Origin: Hyphomicrobiales bacterium
GTDB taxonomy: Bacteria; Pseudomonadota; Alphaproteobacteria; Rhizobiales; Beijerinckiaceae
Length of the DNA stretch: 64,000 bases
Direction: 5' to 3'
Assembly (NCBI GenBank): GCA_027489535.1
Contig: JAIXZO010000021.1
Coordinates: 62,001-126,000 of the forward strand
The stretch's first letter is position 1. The number at the start of each line of letters is the position of its first letter. Positions 1 through 9,988 of this stretch are shown here, piece by piece. The notes under the pieces were generated by a model that saw only the letters and a list, made by a program, of their open reading frames with translations, did not search any database and was not told the DNA's origin. A program made the translations under genes and the position numbers.

Positions 1-1
1 C

Positions 2-142
2 GGCAATGCGCCCAACTTCATGGTCTACGCCATCGCGCGGACGTCCGGCGTGCCGATGCCGAGCTTTTTCGGCTTCCTGCTCTGGTCGCTTGCGATTTTA
101 GCCCCTCTTTTCATCGTGATGAGCCTGATTTTCATCCGTTGA
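2..142 (+). CDS. Na+/H+ antiporter-like protein, C-terminal 46 residues only (cut by window edge)
   Basis: Only the last 46 codons are inside the window; the reading frame is open from base 2 to the TGA at 140-142. The peptide starts GNAPNFMVYAIAR and ends in a hydrophobic stretch, and it is nearly the same as the C-terminus of the complete gene that follows at 230. The first about 40 bases differ at only a few positions from bases 1504-1543. It is therefore a tandem paralogue of the next gene, probably an ArsB/NhaD-superfamily ion transporter. The upstream part cannot be judged. The 87-bp gap to the next gene has no terminator, so co-transcription is plausible. Confidence 0.8.
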   Translation, partial: GNAPNFMVYAIARTSGVPMPSFFGFLLWSLAILAPLFIVMSLIFIR

Positions 143-229
143 GGGCTTCCCGCGCGTCCACCCTGCGCTATTCTCGCGCCGCATTTCGACCGGGACGCGA
201 GATCCCGGCTCAAGGGTACGGGAGCGGGT

Positions 230-1645
230 ATGAGCAAGATCATCACGGCGGTCGCGACGGCGGCAGCCTTCACATGGCCGGGTGCGGCCTTCGCCGCCGA
301 AGGGCTGAACGGCGCGAGCCTCGGCTTCCTCTGGGCGCTGCCGTTCATCGGCATCCTGCTCTCCATCGCCCTGTTCCCGCTCTTGGCCCCCCATGCTTGG
401 GAGCACCATCAGGGCAAGATCGCGGCGGGTTGGGCGCTGTTGGTCGCCGTGCCGATGGCCTTCGGCTACGGGCTCGGCACGACGGCCGAGGCCGTCGCGC
501 ACACGTTCCTGCTGGAATACATCCCCTTCATCCTGCTTCTGCTGGCGCTGTTCACGACGGCGGGCGGCATTCTCGTGCAGGGCAATCTGCACGGCTCGCC
601 CGCGACCAACACGGCGTTGCTGGCGATCGGCGCGGGCCTCGCGAGCATCATCGGGACCACGGGTGCATCGATGGTGATGATCCGGCCGGTCATCCGCGCC
701 AATGACGAGCGCGTCCACAACGTGCACGTCGTCGTGTTCTTCATCTTCCTCGTCTCGAATCTCGGCGGCTCCCTTACGCCGCTCGGCGATCCGCCGCTGT
801 TCCTCGGCTTCCTGAAGGGCGTCGACTTCTTCTGGACGACGACGCACCTCTTCGGTGAAACGCTCTTCGCGGGCGGCGTCGTTCTGGCCGCGTTCTTCGT
901 GCTGGACACCTACCTCTACCGCCGCGACAAGATCGTGCCGCCGTTGAGCGATCCGACGCCCGAGGCCGGCATTCGACTGCGCGGCCTCGTCAACCTCGCG
1001 CTCATCGCCGTCATCATCGCCGCGATCCTGATGAGCGCGTCGTGGAAGCCCGGCGTCGCCTTTACCGTCCTCGGCGTGCCGATGGAGTGGCAGAACCTGC
1101 TGCGCGATGCCGTCTTCGTCGTCGTCACCATCGCCTCCATGAAGTTGACCAAGGTCGATTTCCGCGAGGCCAACGGCTTCTCCTGGGGACCCATCGTCGA
1201 AGTCGCCAAGCTCTTCGCGGGCATCTTCACCGCCATGATCCCGGTGCTCGCCATGCTCCGCGCGGGCAAGGACGGGGCCTTCGCGCCGCTGGTGGCCTTG
1301 GTGTCGAACCCGGACGGTAGCCCGAACGACGCGGCGTATTTCTGGCTCACCGGCCTGCTCTCGTCGTTCCTCGACAACGCGCCGACCTATCTGGTGTTCT
1401 TCGAACTCGCAGGCGGCGATGCCGCCGTACTGATGACCAAGGGCGCACTGACGCTCGCGGCCATTTCCTGCGGCGCGGTGTTCATGGGCGCGAACAGCTA
1501 TATCGGCAACGCCCCAAACTTCATGGTCTACGCCATCGCGCGCGACCGGGGCGTGAACATGCCGAGCTTCTTCGGCTACATGCTGTGGTCCGGCGCGGTA
1601 CTGATCCCGACCTTCGTCCTGGTGACGCTGGTCTTCTTCCGCTGA
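230..1645 (+). CDS. Putative sodium:proton antiporter (CitMHS/NhaD-like, ArsB superfamily)
   Basis: A 471-residue integral membrane protein with many hydrophobic segments, including a possible N-terminal signal-like helix (residues 5-22, ending AFAAEG) and long membrane stretches near 24-45, 60-77, 85-104 and 125-150. The motif LTPLGDPPLFLG near residues 184-195 and SSFLDNAPTYLVFF near 380-393 are typical of the citrate-transporter-like / NhaD group of the ion-transporter superfamily, which moves Na+, H+ or small anions across the inner membrane. Substrate cannot be told from sequence. The ATG follows GGGAGCGGGT. It is the second of two tandem paralogues and ends before a strong bidirectional terminator facing pckA. 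Confidence 0.82.
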   Translation: MSKIITAVATAAAFTWPGAAFAAEGLNGASLGFLWALPFIGILLSIALFPLLAPHAWEHHQGKIAAGWALLVAVPMAFGYGLGTTAEAVAHTFLLEYIPFILLLLALFTTAGGILVQGNLHGSPATNTALLAIGAGLASIIGTTGASMVMIRPVIRANDERVHNVHVVVFFIFLVSNLGGSLTPLGDPPLFLGFLKGVDFFWTTTHLFGETLFAGGVVLAAFFVLDTYLYRRDKIVPPLSDPTPEAGIRLRGLVNLALIAVIIAAILMSASWKPGVAFTVLGVPMEWQNLLRDAVFVVVTIASMKLTKVDFREANGFSWGPIVEVAKLFAGIFTAMIPVLAMLRAGKDGAFAPLVALVSNPDGSPNDAAYFWLTGLLSSFLDNAPTYLVFFELAGGDAAVLMTKGALTLAAISCGAVFMGANSYIGNAPNFMVYAIARDRGVNMPSFFGYMLWSGAVLIPTFVLVTLVFFR

Positions 1646-1653
1646 CGCGGTCG

Positions 1654-1675
1654 ACCGCGGGATTCGTCCCGCGGT
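1654..1675. terminator. Hairpin with TTCG loop after the antiporter gene
   Basis: A perfect 9-bp stem (1654-1662 with 1667-1675) closes a TTCG loop directly after the stop codon at 1645. There is no T-run after it, so alone it is a weak terminator; it may protect the 3' end of the antiporter transcript. Confidence 0.55.
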
Positions 1676-1699
1676 CCCGCCCGGCCTCTGCACCAAATG

Positions 1700-1727
1700 A
1701 AAACGGCGGCCCGAGGGCCGCCGTTTT
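1700..1727. terminator. Bidirectional intrinsic terminator between the antiporter gene and pckA
   Basis: Bases 1700-1712 (AAAACGGCGGCCC) pair with 1715-1727 to give a GC-rich stem flanked by A and T runs on both sides. This is the expected shape of a terminator shared by the convergent antiporter (+) and pckA (-) genes; the pckA stop is 27 bp away. Confidence 0.85.
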
Positions 1728-1753
1728 GCGTCATCACTGTGCCTGAGCCGAAA

Positions 1754-3364
<1,611 letters not shown>

Positions 3365-3520
3365 CTTGAGAGCTCCTCACCCGGCCGATACACGGCCCGA
3401 CTATTGATCGTTCCCGAGGCGCAAACGACGAGATGCGCATCGCTGCGCCCGCCGCCTTCGCCCGAGGTCACGGTTCCAGATGCGGCACCGTTCCGCGACC
3501 TATGAGCACGGGACCGAGCC

Positions 3521-3538
3521 TTAAACAAGACGTTTTAA
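3521..3538. promoter_or_regulatory. AT-rich imperfect palindrome upstream of pckA
   Basis: TTAAA at 3521-3525 and TTTAA at 3534-3538 are separated by 8 bases in otherwise GC-rich DNA between pckA and the HugZ-like gene. The rest of the gap (3365-3596) shows nothing else clear. A role as promoter element or regulator site for pckA is inference; the sequence does not match a motif I can name with certainty. Confidence 0.3.
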
Positions 3539-3596
3539 TCACGTCGGAGTTTCCATCCCGTGAAAGAAGAACCTGCGGAAAAGGCTCGACTAAATT

Positions 3597-4376
3597 TCAA
3601 TCGGTTGAAATCCGGGAGACCTCGTCCGACCGGGCGTCCACGGCCAACCGATGCAGCATCTCCCGCAGGTCGGAAGCGGTAGCCGCGCGATGCGGGAAGG
3701 GCAGGCGCGCACTCATTTCGCCGCAGCCGAGGTCGCATCCGGCGGGGTCGATCCCGGTCAACGTCCACCGTCCGGCGGGCAGCCGCAGCAGCCGTTCGGC
3801 GTAGAGCGAGGCGGCGTCCCCATGGTCCGCATTCATGTGCGCGACCGCGCTTTCCTCGGCCGCGATCAACTCGTCGGCGCCCGACAGGTCGAGCACGAGA
3901 TCCTCGCGCTCCAAACGGTAGGCCTTGCCGAAGCCCCCGTTGAGGCTCCCGCGCTCGATCTCCAGCGCGATGAAGCCGAAATCCGGGAAGTCGACATAGA
4001 GTTCGGCCTTGGGCTGCCGCGCGAGGAACCGCCGGCGAATGCGCAGGCCCCGCTCGCTCTCACGATCCACCGCCGCCGCGCGGCACGACAGCGTGATGCG
4101 CGGATGCGCCAGCGGATCGCCCTTGCCGCTCTCCCCCACCAGCAGCGAACAGCGCCGGTCCGCCGCGAGATGGCCCGTATGGTTCGACAGCTGCGATACG
4201 AGAATGATCGGCGTGCCGTCGACGTCGGTCGCCAGACTGACGAGGCTGACGAAGGGATGGCCCGTCTCCGGCTCCAGGGTCCCCAGCGATCCGCGCCGCG
4301 CCGTGCGCAGCAGGCGCTCGGCCAGCCGGCGGCTTTCGTCGTCGACGGGGCGGACGGGATCGACCGAACGATTCAT
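3597..4376 (-). CDS. HugZ-like pyridoxamine 5'-phosphate oxidase-fold protein with DUF2470 domain
   Basis: About 259 residues. The N-terminal two thirds (from LLRTARRGSLGTL through DFGFIALEIERGSLNGGFGKAY) has the split-barrel flavin/heme-binding fold of the PNPOx-like superfamily, and the C-terminus carries AVAHMNADHGDAASLYAERLL, the signature of DUF2470. This combination is seen in HugZ heme-utilisation proteins and in a broad group of alphaproteobacterial proteins of unproven role, so heme binding or degradation is possible but not shown. A longer frame opens at 4463, but the ATG at 4376 has a GGAG box 8 bp before it and the extra residues are Arg-rich and unlike the family. Divergent from chvI. 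Confidence 0.8.
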   Translation of the reverse strand: MNRSVDPVRPVDDESRRLAERLLRTARRGSLGTLEPETGHPFVSLVSLATDVDGTPIILVSQLSNHTGHLAADRRCSLLVGESGKGDPLAHPRITLSCRAAAVDRESERGLRIRRRFLARQPKAELYVDFPDFGFIALEIERGSLNGGFGKAYRLEREDLVLDLSGADELIAAEESAVAHMNADHGDAASLYAERLLRLPAGRWTLTGIDPAGCDLGCGEMSARLPFPHRAATASDLREMLHRLAVDARSDEVSRISTD

Positions 4377-4531
4377 CGTGAATCTCCGAAAACGGCGAAG
4401 CGGACCGAAAATCCGCCTTCCGCAAACCTGTTGAAATCGTTGGCGAACCGGACACCGCCACAATTAGGCCCCGGTTCGTTCCAACAACGGGTATGATCGT
4501 GGCACAGACCGCGCCCCAGCACGAGACATCC

Positions 4532-5230
4532 ATGCCAACCATCGCCCTGGTAGACGACGACCGCAACATCCTCACCTCCGTCTCGATCGCGCTCGAGAAC
4601 GAGGGGTACCGGGTGCAGACCTATACCGACGGCGCGTCCGCCCTCGAAGGGCTGAAGCAGACGCCGCCGGATCTCGCGATCTTCGACATCAAGATGCCCC
4701 GCATGGACGGCATGGAGCTTCTGCGCCGGCTGCGGCAGAAATCCGACCTGCCCGTCATCTTCCTCACCTCCAAGGACGAGGAAATCGACGAGCTGTTCGG
4801 CCTGAAGATGGGCGCGGACGATTTCATCCGGAAGCCGTTCTCCCAGCGCCTGCTCGTCGAGCGGGTCAAGGCGGTGCTGCGGCGCGCGGGCAGCCGCGAG
4901 CCCACGGCGATCAAGGAGGGCGACGCCCGCGTGCTCGAGCGCGGCCTGCTGGTCATGGATCCCGAGCGCCACACCTGCACCTGGAAGGGACTGCAGGTCA
5001 CGCTGACGGTCACCGAATTCCTGATCCTGCAGGCGCTCGCCACGCGTCCCGGCGTCGTCAAGAGCCGCAATGCGCTGATGGACGCGGCTTATGACGATCA
5101 GGTCTATGTCGACGACCGCACCATCGACAGCCACATCAAAAGGCTCCGCAAGAAGTTCAAGTCGGTGGACGACGACTTCGAAATGATCGAAACGCTGTAC
5201 GGCGTAGGCTATCGCTTCAAGGAAGCGTAA
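4532..5230 (+). CDS. chvI: Two-component response regulator ChvI
   Basis: An OmpR-type regulator of about 232 residues. The receiver domain begins [20 protein letters not shown] and has the phospho-acceptor Asp52 in [11 protein letters not shown] and the K of FIRKPFSQR; the C-terminal winged helix ends [12 protein letters not shown] and GVGYRFKEA. The receiver sequence is close to ChvI of Agrobacterium/Sinorhizobium, which with ChvG and ExoR controls acid response, envelope, exopolysaccharide and virulence or symbiosis genes. An in-frame ATG at 4493 would add 13 residues ([13 protein letters not shown]); I chose 4532 because known ChvI proteins start there. chvG follows after 24 bp. Confidence 0.95.
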   Translation: MPTIALVDDDRNILTSVSIALENEGYRVQTYTDGASALEGLKQTPPDLAIFDIKMPRMDGMELLRRLRQKSDLPVIFLTSKDEEIDELFGLKMGADDFIRKPFSQRLLVERVKAVLRRAGSREPTAIKEGDARVLERGLLVMDPERHTCTWKGLQVTLTVTEFLILQALATRPGVVKSRNALMDAAYDDQVYVDDRTIDSHIKRLRKKFKSVDDDFEMIETLYGVGYRFKEA

Positions 5231-5254
5231 CCGCGCCGACGGGCGCAGGACGAG

Positions 5255-7021
5255 ATGACGACCGAGGTCGGAGCCGGACAGGATACGGAGGCCGCAGCGC
5301 GCCGGCATCGCAGCCCGCGCGACCGCGTGCGGCTGATGCTGCGCGTGCTCGCGGCCCGCGCCTCCTCCAGCCTCGTGCGCCGCATCGTGGTGCTCAACCT
5401 CGCCGGCCTCTTCGCGCTGTTTCTCGCCTTCCTCTACCTCAACCAGTTCCGCGAAGGTCTGATCGACGCGCGGGTCCAAAGCCTGCTAACGCAGGGCGAG
5501 ATCATCGCCGGCGCCATCGCGGCGTCGGCGACGGTCGAGACGGACACGATCACCATCGATCCGGACAAGCTCCTGCAATTGCAGGCCGGCGAAAGCGCCG
5601 GGGCGGCCGAGGAAAGCATCCTCGAATTCTCGATCAATCCGGAGCGCGTCGCCCCGCTGCTTCGCCGTCTCGTGACGCCGACGCGGACCCGCGCGCGCAT
5701 CTATGACCGCGAGGGCTCGCTCGTCCTCGATTCCCGCGCGCTCTATCGCGCCGGCGACATCATCCGTTTCGAGCTGCCGCCGCCGATCCGCGAGCCCGAC
5801 ACCCTGATCGAGCGCACCTGGAACACGCTGCGCGGCCGCTTCGGCTGGGTGGAAACGCCCCTCGCCGAGGAGATCAACGCCGGCAACGCCCGCAATCTCC
5901 CGGAAGTCCTCCGCGCCTTGGGCGGCCAATCGTCCAGCACCGTGCGCGTCAATGCGCGCGGGGAAACCATCGTGTCCGTCGCCGTTCCCGTGCAGCGCTT
6001 CCGCGCCGTCCGCGGCGCGCTGCTGCTGTCCACGCAGGGCGGCGACATCGACGCGACCATCACCGCCGAGCGCATGGCGATCCTGCGCGTGTTCCTGATT
6101 GCGGCGGCCGTGATGCTGGTCGTCTCCGCCGTCTTCGCCAGCACCATCGCCGGCCCGATGCGGAGGCTGTCCGCCGCCGCCGACCGGGTGCGGCGCGGCA
6201 CGCGGGTGCGCGAGGAAATCCCGGACTTCACCGACCGGTCGGACGAAATCGGCCACCTTTCCGGCTCGCTGCGCGACATGACCCGCGCCCTGTATGACCG
6301 CATCGACGCCATCGAGAGCTTCGCGGCCGACGTGGCGCATGAACTGAAGAACCCCCTCACCTCCTTGCGCAGCGCCGTCGAGACGCTGCCGCTGGCGCGC
6401 AACGACGACTCCCGCGCGCGGCTGATGAACGTGATCCAGCACGACGTGCGCCGTCTCGACCGGCTGATCAGCGACATTTCCGACGCATCCCGGCTCGACG
6501 CGGAACTCGCCCGCGCAGAATCGGAGCCGGTCGACATGAAGCGACTGATCGAAACGGTCGCCGCCATCGGCAACGAAATTCATTCCGCCGAAGCGCAGAT
6601 CCGCGTCGAGGTTTCCCCGAGCCCGGCCGCTCCGGAGACGTTCTTCGTCATCGGGCACGAGTCCCGCTTGGGGCAGATCATCAACAACCTGCTCGACAAT
6701 GCGCGCTCCTTCTCCGAGCCCGACGGCGAAGTGCGGGTGCTGCTGAACCGCCGAGGCCCCTTCGTCGAAATCGCAGTCGAGGACGACGGCCCCGGCATTC
6801 CGCCCCATGCTCTGGAGCGCATCTTCGAGCGCTTCTACACCGACCGTCCCGAACAGGGCTTCGGCCAAAATTCGGGCCTCGGCCTGTCGATCTCGCGCCA
6901 GATCGTCGAAGCGCATCGCGGCACCATCCGCGCCGAGAACCGCCTCGGACCGCCCGACGAAAACGGAGAACCGATGCGCATCGGCGCGCGCTTCGTCGTC
7001 AGAATTCCGGCCGCCCGATGA
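5255..7021 (+). CDS. chvG: Sensor histidine kinase ChvG
   Basis: A 588-residue membrane kinase. Two transmembrane helices (about residues 46-66 and 276-297) flank a periplasmic sensor domain of roughly 200 residues. A HAMP domain follows, then the dimerisation/phospho-acceptor helix FAADVAHELKNPLTSL with His362, then the ATPase domain with NLLDNARSFS (N box), EDDGPGIP (G1) and GLGLSISRQIVEAHRG (G2). In the ChvG family the periplasmic ExoR protein represses the kinase; exoR is not in this window. The ATG at 5255 follows AGGACGAG. The last codons overlap the hprK start (ATGA), so chvI-chvG-hprK is very probably one transcript. Confidence 0.95.
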   Translation: MTTEVGAGQDTEAAARRHRSPRDRVRLMLRVLAARASSSLVRRIVVLNLAGLFALFLAFLYLNQFREGLIDARVQSLLTQGEIIAGAIAASATVETDTITIDPDKLLQLQAGESAGAAEESILEFSINPERVAPLLRRLVTPTRTRARIYDREGSLVLDSRALYRAGDIIRFELPPPIREPDTLIERTWNTLRGRFGWVETPLAEEINAGNARNLPEVLRALGGQSSSTVRVNARGETIVSVAVPVQRFRAVRGALLLSTQGGDIDATITAERMAILRVFLIAAAVMLVVSAVFASTIAGPMRRLSAAADRVRRGTRVREEIPDFTDRSDEIGHLSGSLRDMTRALYDRIDAIESFAADVAHELKNPLTSLRSAVETLPLARNDDSRARLMNVIQHDVRRLDRLISDISDASRLDAELARAESEPVDMKRLIETVAAIGNEIHSAEAQIRVEVSPSPAAPETFFVIGHESRLGQIINNLLDNARSFSEPDGEVRVLLNRRGPFVEIAVEDDGPGIPPHALERIFERFYTDRPEQGFGQNSGLGLSISRQIVEAHRGTIRAENRLGPPDENGEPMRIGARFVVRIPAAR

Positions 7022-7470
7022 GCGGACCCGCGTTCATCCATGCCTCATGCGTCGTCGTCGGCGAGGCCGGCGTGCTCATCCGCGGGGCTTCCGGCTCCGG
7101 CAAATCGGAGCTGGCGATCCGGTTGATAGACGCCGCCGGAGCGCGCGGCCTGTTCGCCAGACTGGTCGGGGACGACCGTGTGGCCGTCTCGGCCGTGCAC
7201 GGACGCCTGCTCGTCCGCCCGCATCGGGCAATCGAGCACATGATCGAGATGAGAGGCCTCGGGATCACCGCGACTCCCTCGGAAAAAGCCGTTATCGTGC
7301 GCCTCGTCGCGGACTGCTCGGCGGAGGTTTCGCCGCGCATGCCCGCACCGGACGACGCGGCCGAGGTCGCAGGCATCCGCCTTCCACGCATCGATTGCCG
7401 ACCCGAAGACGAACGTCTCGTCCTGACGGCGCTCGGCTTCGGCAACTTCACCGTTCAGTCGACAGAATGA
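7018..7470 (+). CDS. hprK: HPr kinase/phosphorylase, short alphaproteobacterial form
   Basis: 150 residues, corresponding to only the C-terminal catalytic domain of the about 310-residue Gram-positive enzyme. The Walker A motif GASGSGKS lies at residues 23-30, followed by LVGDDRVAVS and the family signature IEMRGLGI. In the family it phosphorylates and dephosphorylates the regulatory serine of HPr in response to metabolic state. The short form next to chvI-chvG and upstream of EIIA and HPr is standard in this order and links envelope sensing with carbon control. The start overlaps the chvG stop by 4 bp. Confidence 0.93.
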   Translation: MSGPAFIHASCVVVGEAGVLIRGASGSGKSELAIRLIDAAGARGLFARLVGDDRVAVSAVHGRLLVRPHRAIEHMIEMRGLGITATPSEKAVIVRLVADCSAEVSPRMPAPDDAAEVAGIRLPRIDCRPEDERLVLTALGFGNFTVQSTE

Positions 7471-7488
7471 GTTACAACCGAAAGCGAC

Positions 7489-7510
7489 TTGCACTTTACG
7501 TCGCAGTGCA
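7489..7510 (+). promoter_or_regulatory. Promoter-like inverted repeat before the EIIA gene
   Basis: TGCACT (7490-7495) and AGTGCA (7505-7510) form a 6-bp inverted repeat with a 9-base spacer in the 85-bp gap between hprK and the EIIA gene. TTGCAC at 7489-7494 with AAAATG 17 bases later has the spacing of a sigma-70 promoter. It suggests that EIIA-ptsH-(ahcY) can be transcribed apart from chvGI-hprK. Prediction from sequence only. Confidence 0.4.
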
Positions 7511-7555
7511 CAAAATGCGGGTCCCGCGCCTGCGCGGCGCGTTGGAGAAGGCTCG

Positions 7556-7957
7556 ATGATCGGTATGGTGCTCGTAACCCATGGGCGGCTCGCCGTGGAG
7601 TTCCGGGCGGCTTTGGAGCACGTCGTCGGTCCCCAATCCCAATTGGAGACGATCACGATCGGGCCGGAAGACGACATGGAGCAGCGTCGCCGCGACATCG
7701 TGGCGGCCGTTCACGGCGTCGACACGGGCGAAGGCGTCGTGGTCCTGACCGACATGTTCGGCGGCACGCCCTCGAATCTGGCGATCTCCGTGATGAACGG
7801 CTCACGCACGGAAGTGGTGGCCGGCATCAATCTGCCGATGCTCATCAAGCTCGCCAGCGTGCGCAACGACTGCGATCTCGACAAGGCCGTCACGCAGGCG
7901 CAGGATGCGGGCCGCAAATACATCAACGTGGCGAGCCGGGTTCTCGCCGGCAAATAA
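7556..7957 (+). CDS. PTS EIIA component, mannose type (EI-Man)
   Basis: 133 residues with the fold and motifs of the EIIA-Man family: the phospho-acceptor His9 in MVLVTHGRLA and DMFGGTPSNLAI near residues 63-74. No EIIB/EIIC permease genes accompany it, so in this order the protein is part of a regulatory phosphorelay (PtsP - HPr - EIIA) and not a sugar importer. GGAGAAGGCTCG precedes the ATG. The HPr gene follows 13 bp after the stop. Confidence 0.93.
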   Translation: MIGMVLVTHGRLAVEFRAALEHVVGPQSQLETITIGPEDDMEQRRRDIVAAVHGVDTGEGVVVLTDMFGGTPSNLAISVMNGSRTEVVAGINLPMLIKLASVRNDCDLDKAVTQAQDAGRKYINVASRVLAGK

Positions 7958-7970
7958 GTCGAGTCCGGAA

Positions 7971-8282
7971 TTGAGCGAAGAGCCCTGCCCGCCTGCGCCC
8001 GTCCCCGACGGGGCTCTGGTCCGCGAACTCCCCATCGTCAATAAAAAGGGCCTCCACGCCCGGGCGACTGCGAAATTCGTTCAGACGGCCGATTCCTACG
8101 ATGCCGAGATCACGGTGACGCGCTGCGGGGAGACCGTGGGCGGCACCTCCATCATGGGCATCCTGACCCTCGGCGCCGGCATCGGCACCACCATCACGGT
8201 CACCAGCCGCGGCCCCGAGGCGGAAGCCGCGCTCGACGCCATCACCGCCCTCGTCGCCGACAGGTTCGGCGAAGAGGAGTAA
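7971..8282 (+). CDS. ptsH: Phosphocarrier protein HPr (NPr-like)
   Basis: About 103 residues. The phosphorylatable histidine lies in NKKGLHARATAKFV (His29 from the chosen start) and the regulatory serine in GGTSIMGILTLGAG (Ser60), so both the PEP-dependent and the HprK-dependent sites are present. Start choice is uncertain: the frame is open from an ATG at 7905, but that would overlap the EIIA gene by 53 bp with low-quality sequence; a TTG at 7971, 13 bp after the EIIA stop, gives an N-terminus slightly longer than usual. Partner of HprK and EIIA just upstream; EI (PtsP) is not in the window. Confidence 0.9.
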   Translation: MSEEPCPPAPVPDGALVRELPIVNKKGLHARATAKFVQTADSYDAEITVTRCGETVGGTSIMGILTLGAGIGTTITVTSRGPEAEAALDAITALVADRFGEEE

Positions 8283-8391
8283 GCGCCCGCCCCGCGCCGG
8301 CGCATCCGAACCTCCATCCTCGACGTTCCGCCCGTCCCGCGGGAGCGGAGCCGTGCCCGCAGTCCGCCCGTGCCCTGCGTGAAACCTCCAC

Positions 8392-8415
8392 ATAAAGACT
8401 TCTTTATATCTTTAT
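8392..8415. promoter_or_regulatory. Palindromic operator upstream of ahcY
   Basis: ATAAAGA (8392-8398), a 2-base spacer CT, and TCTTTAT (8401-8407) make a perfect 16-bp palindrome, followed by a further half site ATCTTTAT (8408-8415), in the 227-bp gap before ahcY. It is strikingly AT-rich for this genome. I recall similar ATAAAGA/TCTTTAT palindromes before SAM-cycle genes of alphaproteobacteria, where ArsR-family regulators of methionine/SAH metabolism are thought to bind; that assignment is from memory and not tested here. I see no SAH riboswitch-like fold by eye. Confidence 0.6.
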
Positions 8416-8509
8416 TGCCTCGCGGCCGCGGCCCTGCTATTGAGCGCCATCCTCATTCACGCGGACGCGCTCGGCGCGCCCGCCTTCGCGCGCTTGTACG
8501 GGAGCTTCC

Positions 8510-9913
8510 ATGAGCCATTTCAACGATTACCGCATCGCCGACATCGGCCTCGCCGAGTGGGGCCGCAAGGAAATCCGCATCGCCGAGACGGAAATGCCGG
8601 GCCTGATGGCCACGCGCGCCGAATACGGCGCGGCGCAGCCGCTCAAGGGCGCGCGCATCGCGGGCTCGCTGCACATGACCATTCAGACCGCCGTGCTGAT
8701 CGAGACGCTTCAGGCGCTCGGCGCCGACGTCCGTTGGGCCTCGTGCAACATCTATTCGACGCAGGATCACGCCGCCGCCGCCATCGCGGCCGCCGGCACG
8801 CCGGTGTTCGCCATCAAGGGCGAGAGCCTCGAAGACTACTGGGACTACACCCACAACATCTTCGACTGGAGCGACGGCGGCACGCCGAACATGATCCTCG
8901 ACGACGGCGGCGACGCGACGCTGCTGATCCATCTCGGCATCCGCGCCGAAGGCGGCGACGTGGCCTTCCTCGAAGGCGCGACCAACGAGGAAGAGGAAGT
9001 CCTCTTCGCGGCCATCAAGAAGCGCCTCAAGTCCCATCCCGGCTGGTACGGCCGCAACGGTCAGGCCATCAAGGGCGTGACCGAAGAGACCACCACGGGC
9101 GTGCATCGCCTCTACATGATGCAGAAGGAAGGCAAGCTGCTCTTCCCGGCCATCAACGTGAACGACTCGGTCACCAAGTCGAAGTTCGACAACCTCTACG
9201 GTTGCCGTGAATCGCTGGTCGACGGCATCCGCCGCGGCACCGACGTCATGATGTCGGGCAAGGTCGCCATGGTCGCGGGCTTCGGCGACGTGGGCAAGGG
9301 TTCGGCCGCCTCGCTGCGCAATGCCGGCTGCCGCGTGCTCGTGTCCGAAGTCGATCCGATCTGCGCCCTGCAGGCCGCGATGGAAGGCTATGAAGTCACC
9401 ACGATGGAAGACGCGGCTCCCCGCGCCGACATCTTCGTGACCGCCACCGGCAACGTCGACGTCATCACCGTCGACCACATGCGCGCCATGAAGGACCGGG
9501 CGATCGTCTGCAACATCGGTCACTTCGACAGCGAAATTCAGATCGGCGCGCTCAAGAACTTCAAGTGGCACAACGTGAAGCCGCAGGTCGACGAGGTGGA
9601 ATTCCCCGACGGCAAGCGCCTGCTCGTCCTGTCCGAAGGTCGCCTCGTCAACCTCGGCAACGCCACCGGCCACCCCTCCTTCGTGATGTCGGCGTCGTTC
9701 ACCAACCAGACGCTCGCGCAGATCGAGCTTTGGACCAAGCCGGGCCAGTACAAGAAGGAAGTCTATACGCTTCCGAAGCACCTCGACGAGAAGGTCGCGG
9801 CGCTGCATCTCGAGAAGATCGGCGTGAAGCTGACCAAGCTCAGCGACAAGCAGTCCGAATACCTGAACGTGCCGCAGGCCGGCCCGTTCAAGCCGGAAAC
9901 CTACCGCTACTGA
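8510..9913 (+). CDS. ahcY: S-adenosylhomocysteinase (SAH hydrolase)
   Basis: 467 residues, the usual bacterial length. It reversibly cleaves S-adenosylhomocysteine to homocysteine and adenosine and so removes the inhibitor left by all SAM-dependent methyl transfers. The NAD+-binding motif [20 protein letters not shown] is intact, as are the substrate-site segments [25 protein letters not shown] and the C-terminal KPETYRY. It is a cytoplasmic tetramer in the family. The gene follows ptsH at 227 bp, has its own palindromic operator at 8392 and ends in a clear intrinsic terminator. Confidence 0.98.
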   Translation: MSHFNDYRIADIGLAEWGRKEIRIAETEMPGLMATRAEYGAAQPLKGARIAGSLHMTIQTAVLIETLQALGADVRWASCNIYSTQDHAAAAIAAAGTPVFAIKGESLEDYWDYTHNIFDWSDGGTPNMILDDGGDATLLIHLGIRAEGGDVAFLEGATNEEEEVLFAAIKKRLKSHPGWYGRNGQAIKGVTEETTTGVHRLYMMQKEGKLLFPAINVNDSVTKSKFDNLYGCRESLVDGIRRGTDVMMSGKVAMVAGFGDVGKGSAASLRNAGCRVLVSEVDPICALQAAMEGYEVTTMEDAAPRADIFVTATGNVDVITVDHMRAMKDRAIVCNIGHFDSEIQIGALKNFKWHNVKPQVDEVEFPDGKRLLVLSEGRLVNLGNATGHPSFVMSASFTNQTLAQIELWTKPGQYKKEVYTLPKHLDEKVAALHLEKIGVKLTKLSDKQSEYLNVPQAGPFKPETYRY

Positions 9914-9954
9914 GACGCGGCGGTCGGCTCGCCCGACCCTCGAACTGCGACGCG

Positions 9955-9979
9955 AATGGCCGGGCTCGTCCCGGCCATT
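9955..9979 (+). terminator. Intrinsic terminator of ahcY
   Basis: AATGGCCGGG (9955-9964) pairs with CCCGGCCATT (9970-9979) around a 5-base loop, and T-rich sequence follows (TTTTCGTTT region). Located 42 bp after the ahcY stop. Confidence 0.85.
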
Positions 9980-9988
9980 TTCGTTTCC

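Noticed and set aside
1-142. The partial antiporter gene as an assembly artefact of the next gene
   Set aside because: Its sequence differs at many positions beyond the first 40 bases, so it is a true paralogue.
98-1696. 532-codon minus-strand frame opposite the antiporter
   Set aside because: Composition is the reverse-complement type (Glu/Arg/His-rich), with no family match, while the plus strand encodes a clear membrane protein.
3521-3538. CtrA box (TTAA-N7-TTAA) upstream of pckA
   Set aside because: The TTAA words are at the wrong spacing for the CtrA consensus.
8283-8509. SAH or SAM riboswitch before ahcY
   Set aside because: I found no pseudoknot-like conserved element by eye; the palindrome better explains the region. 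A covariance-model search would settle it.
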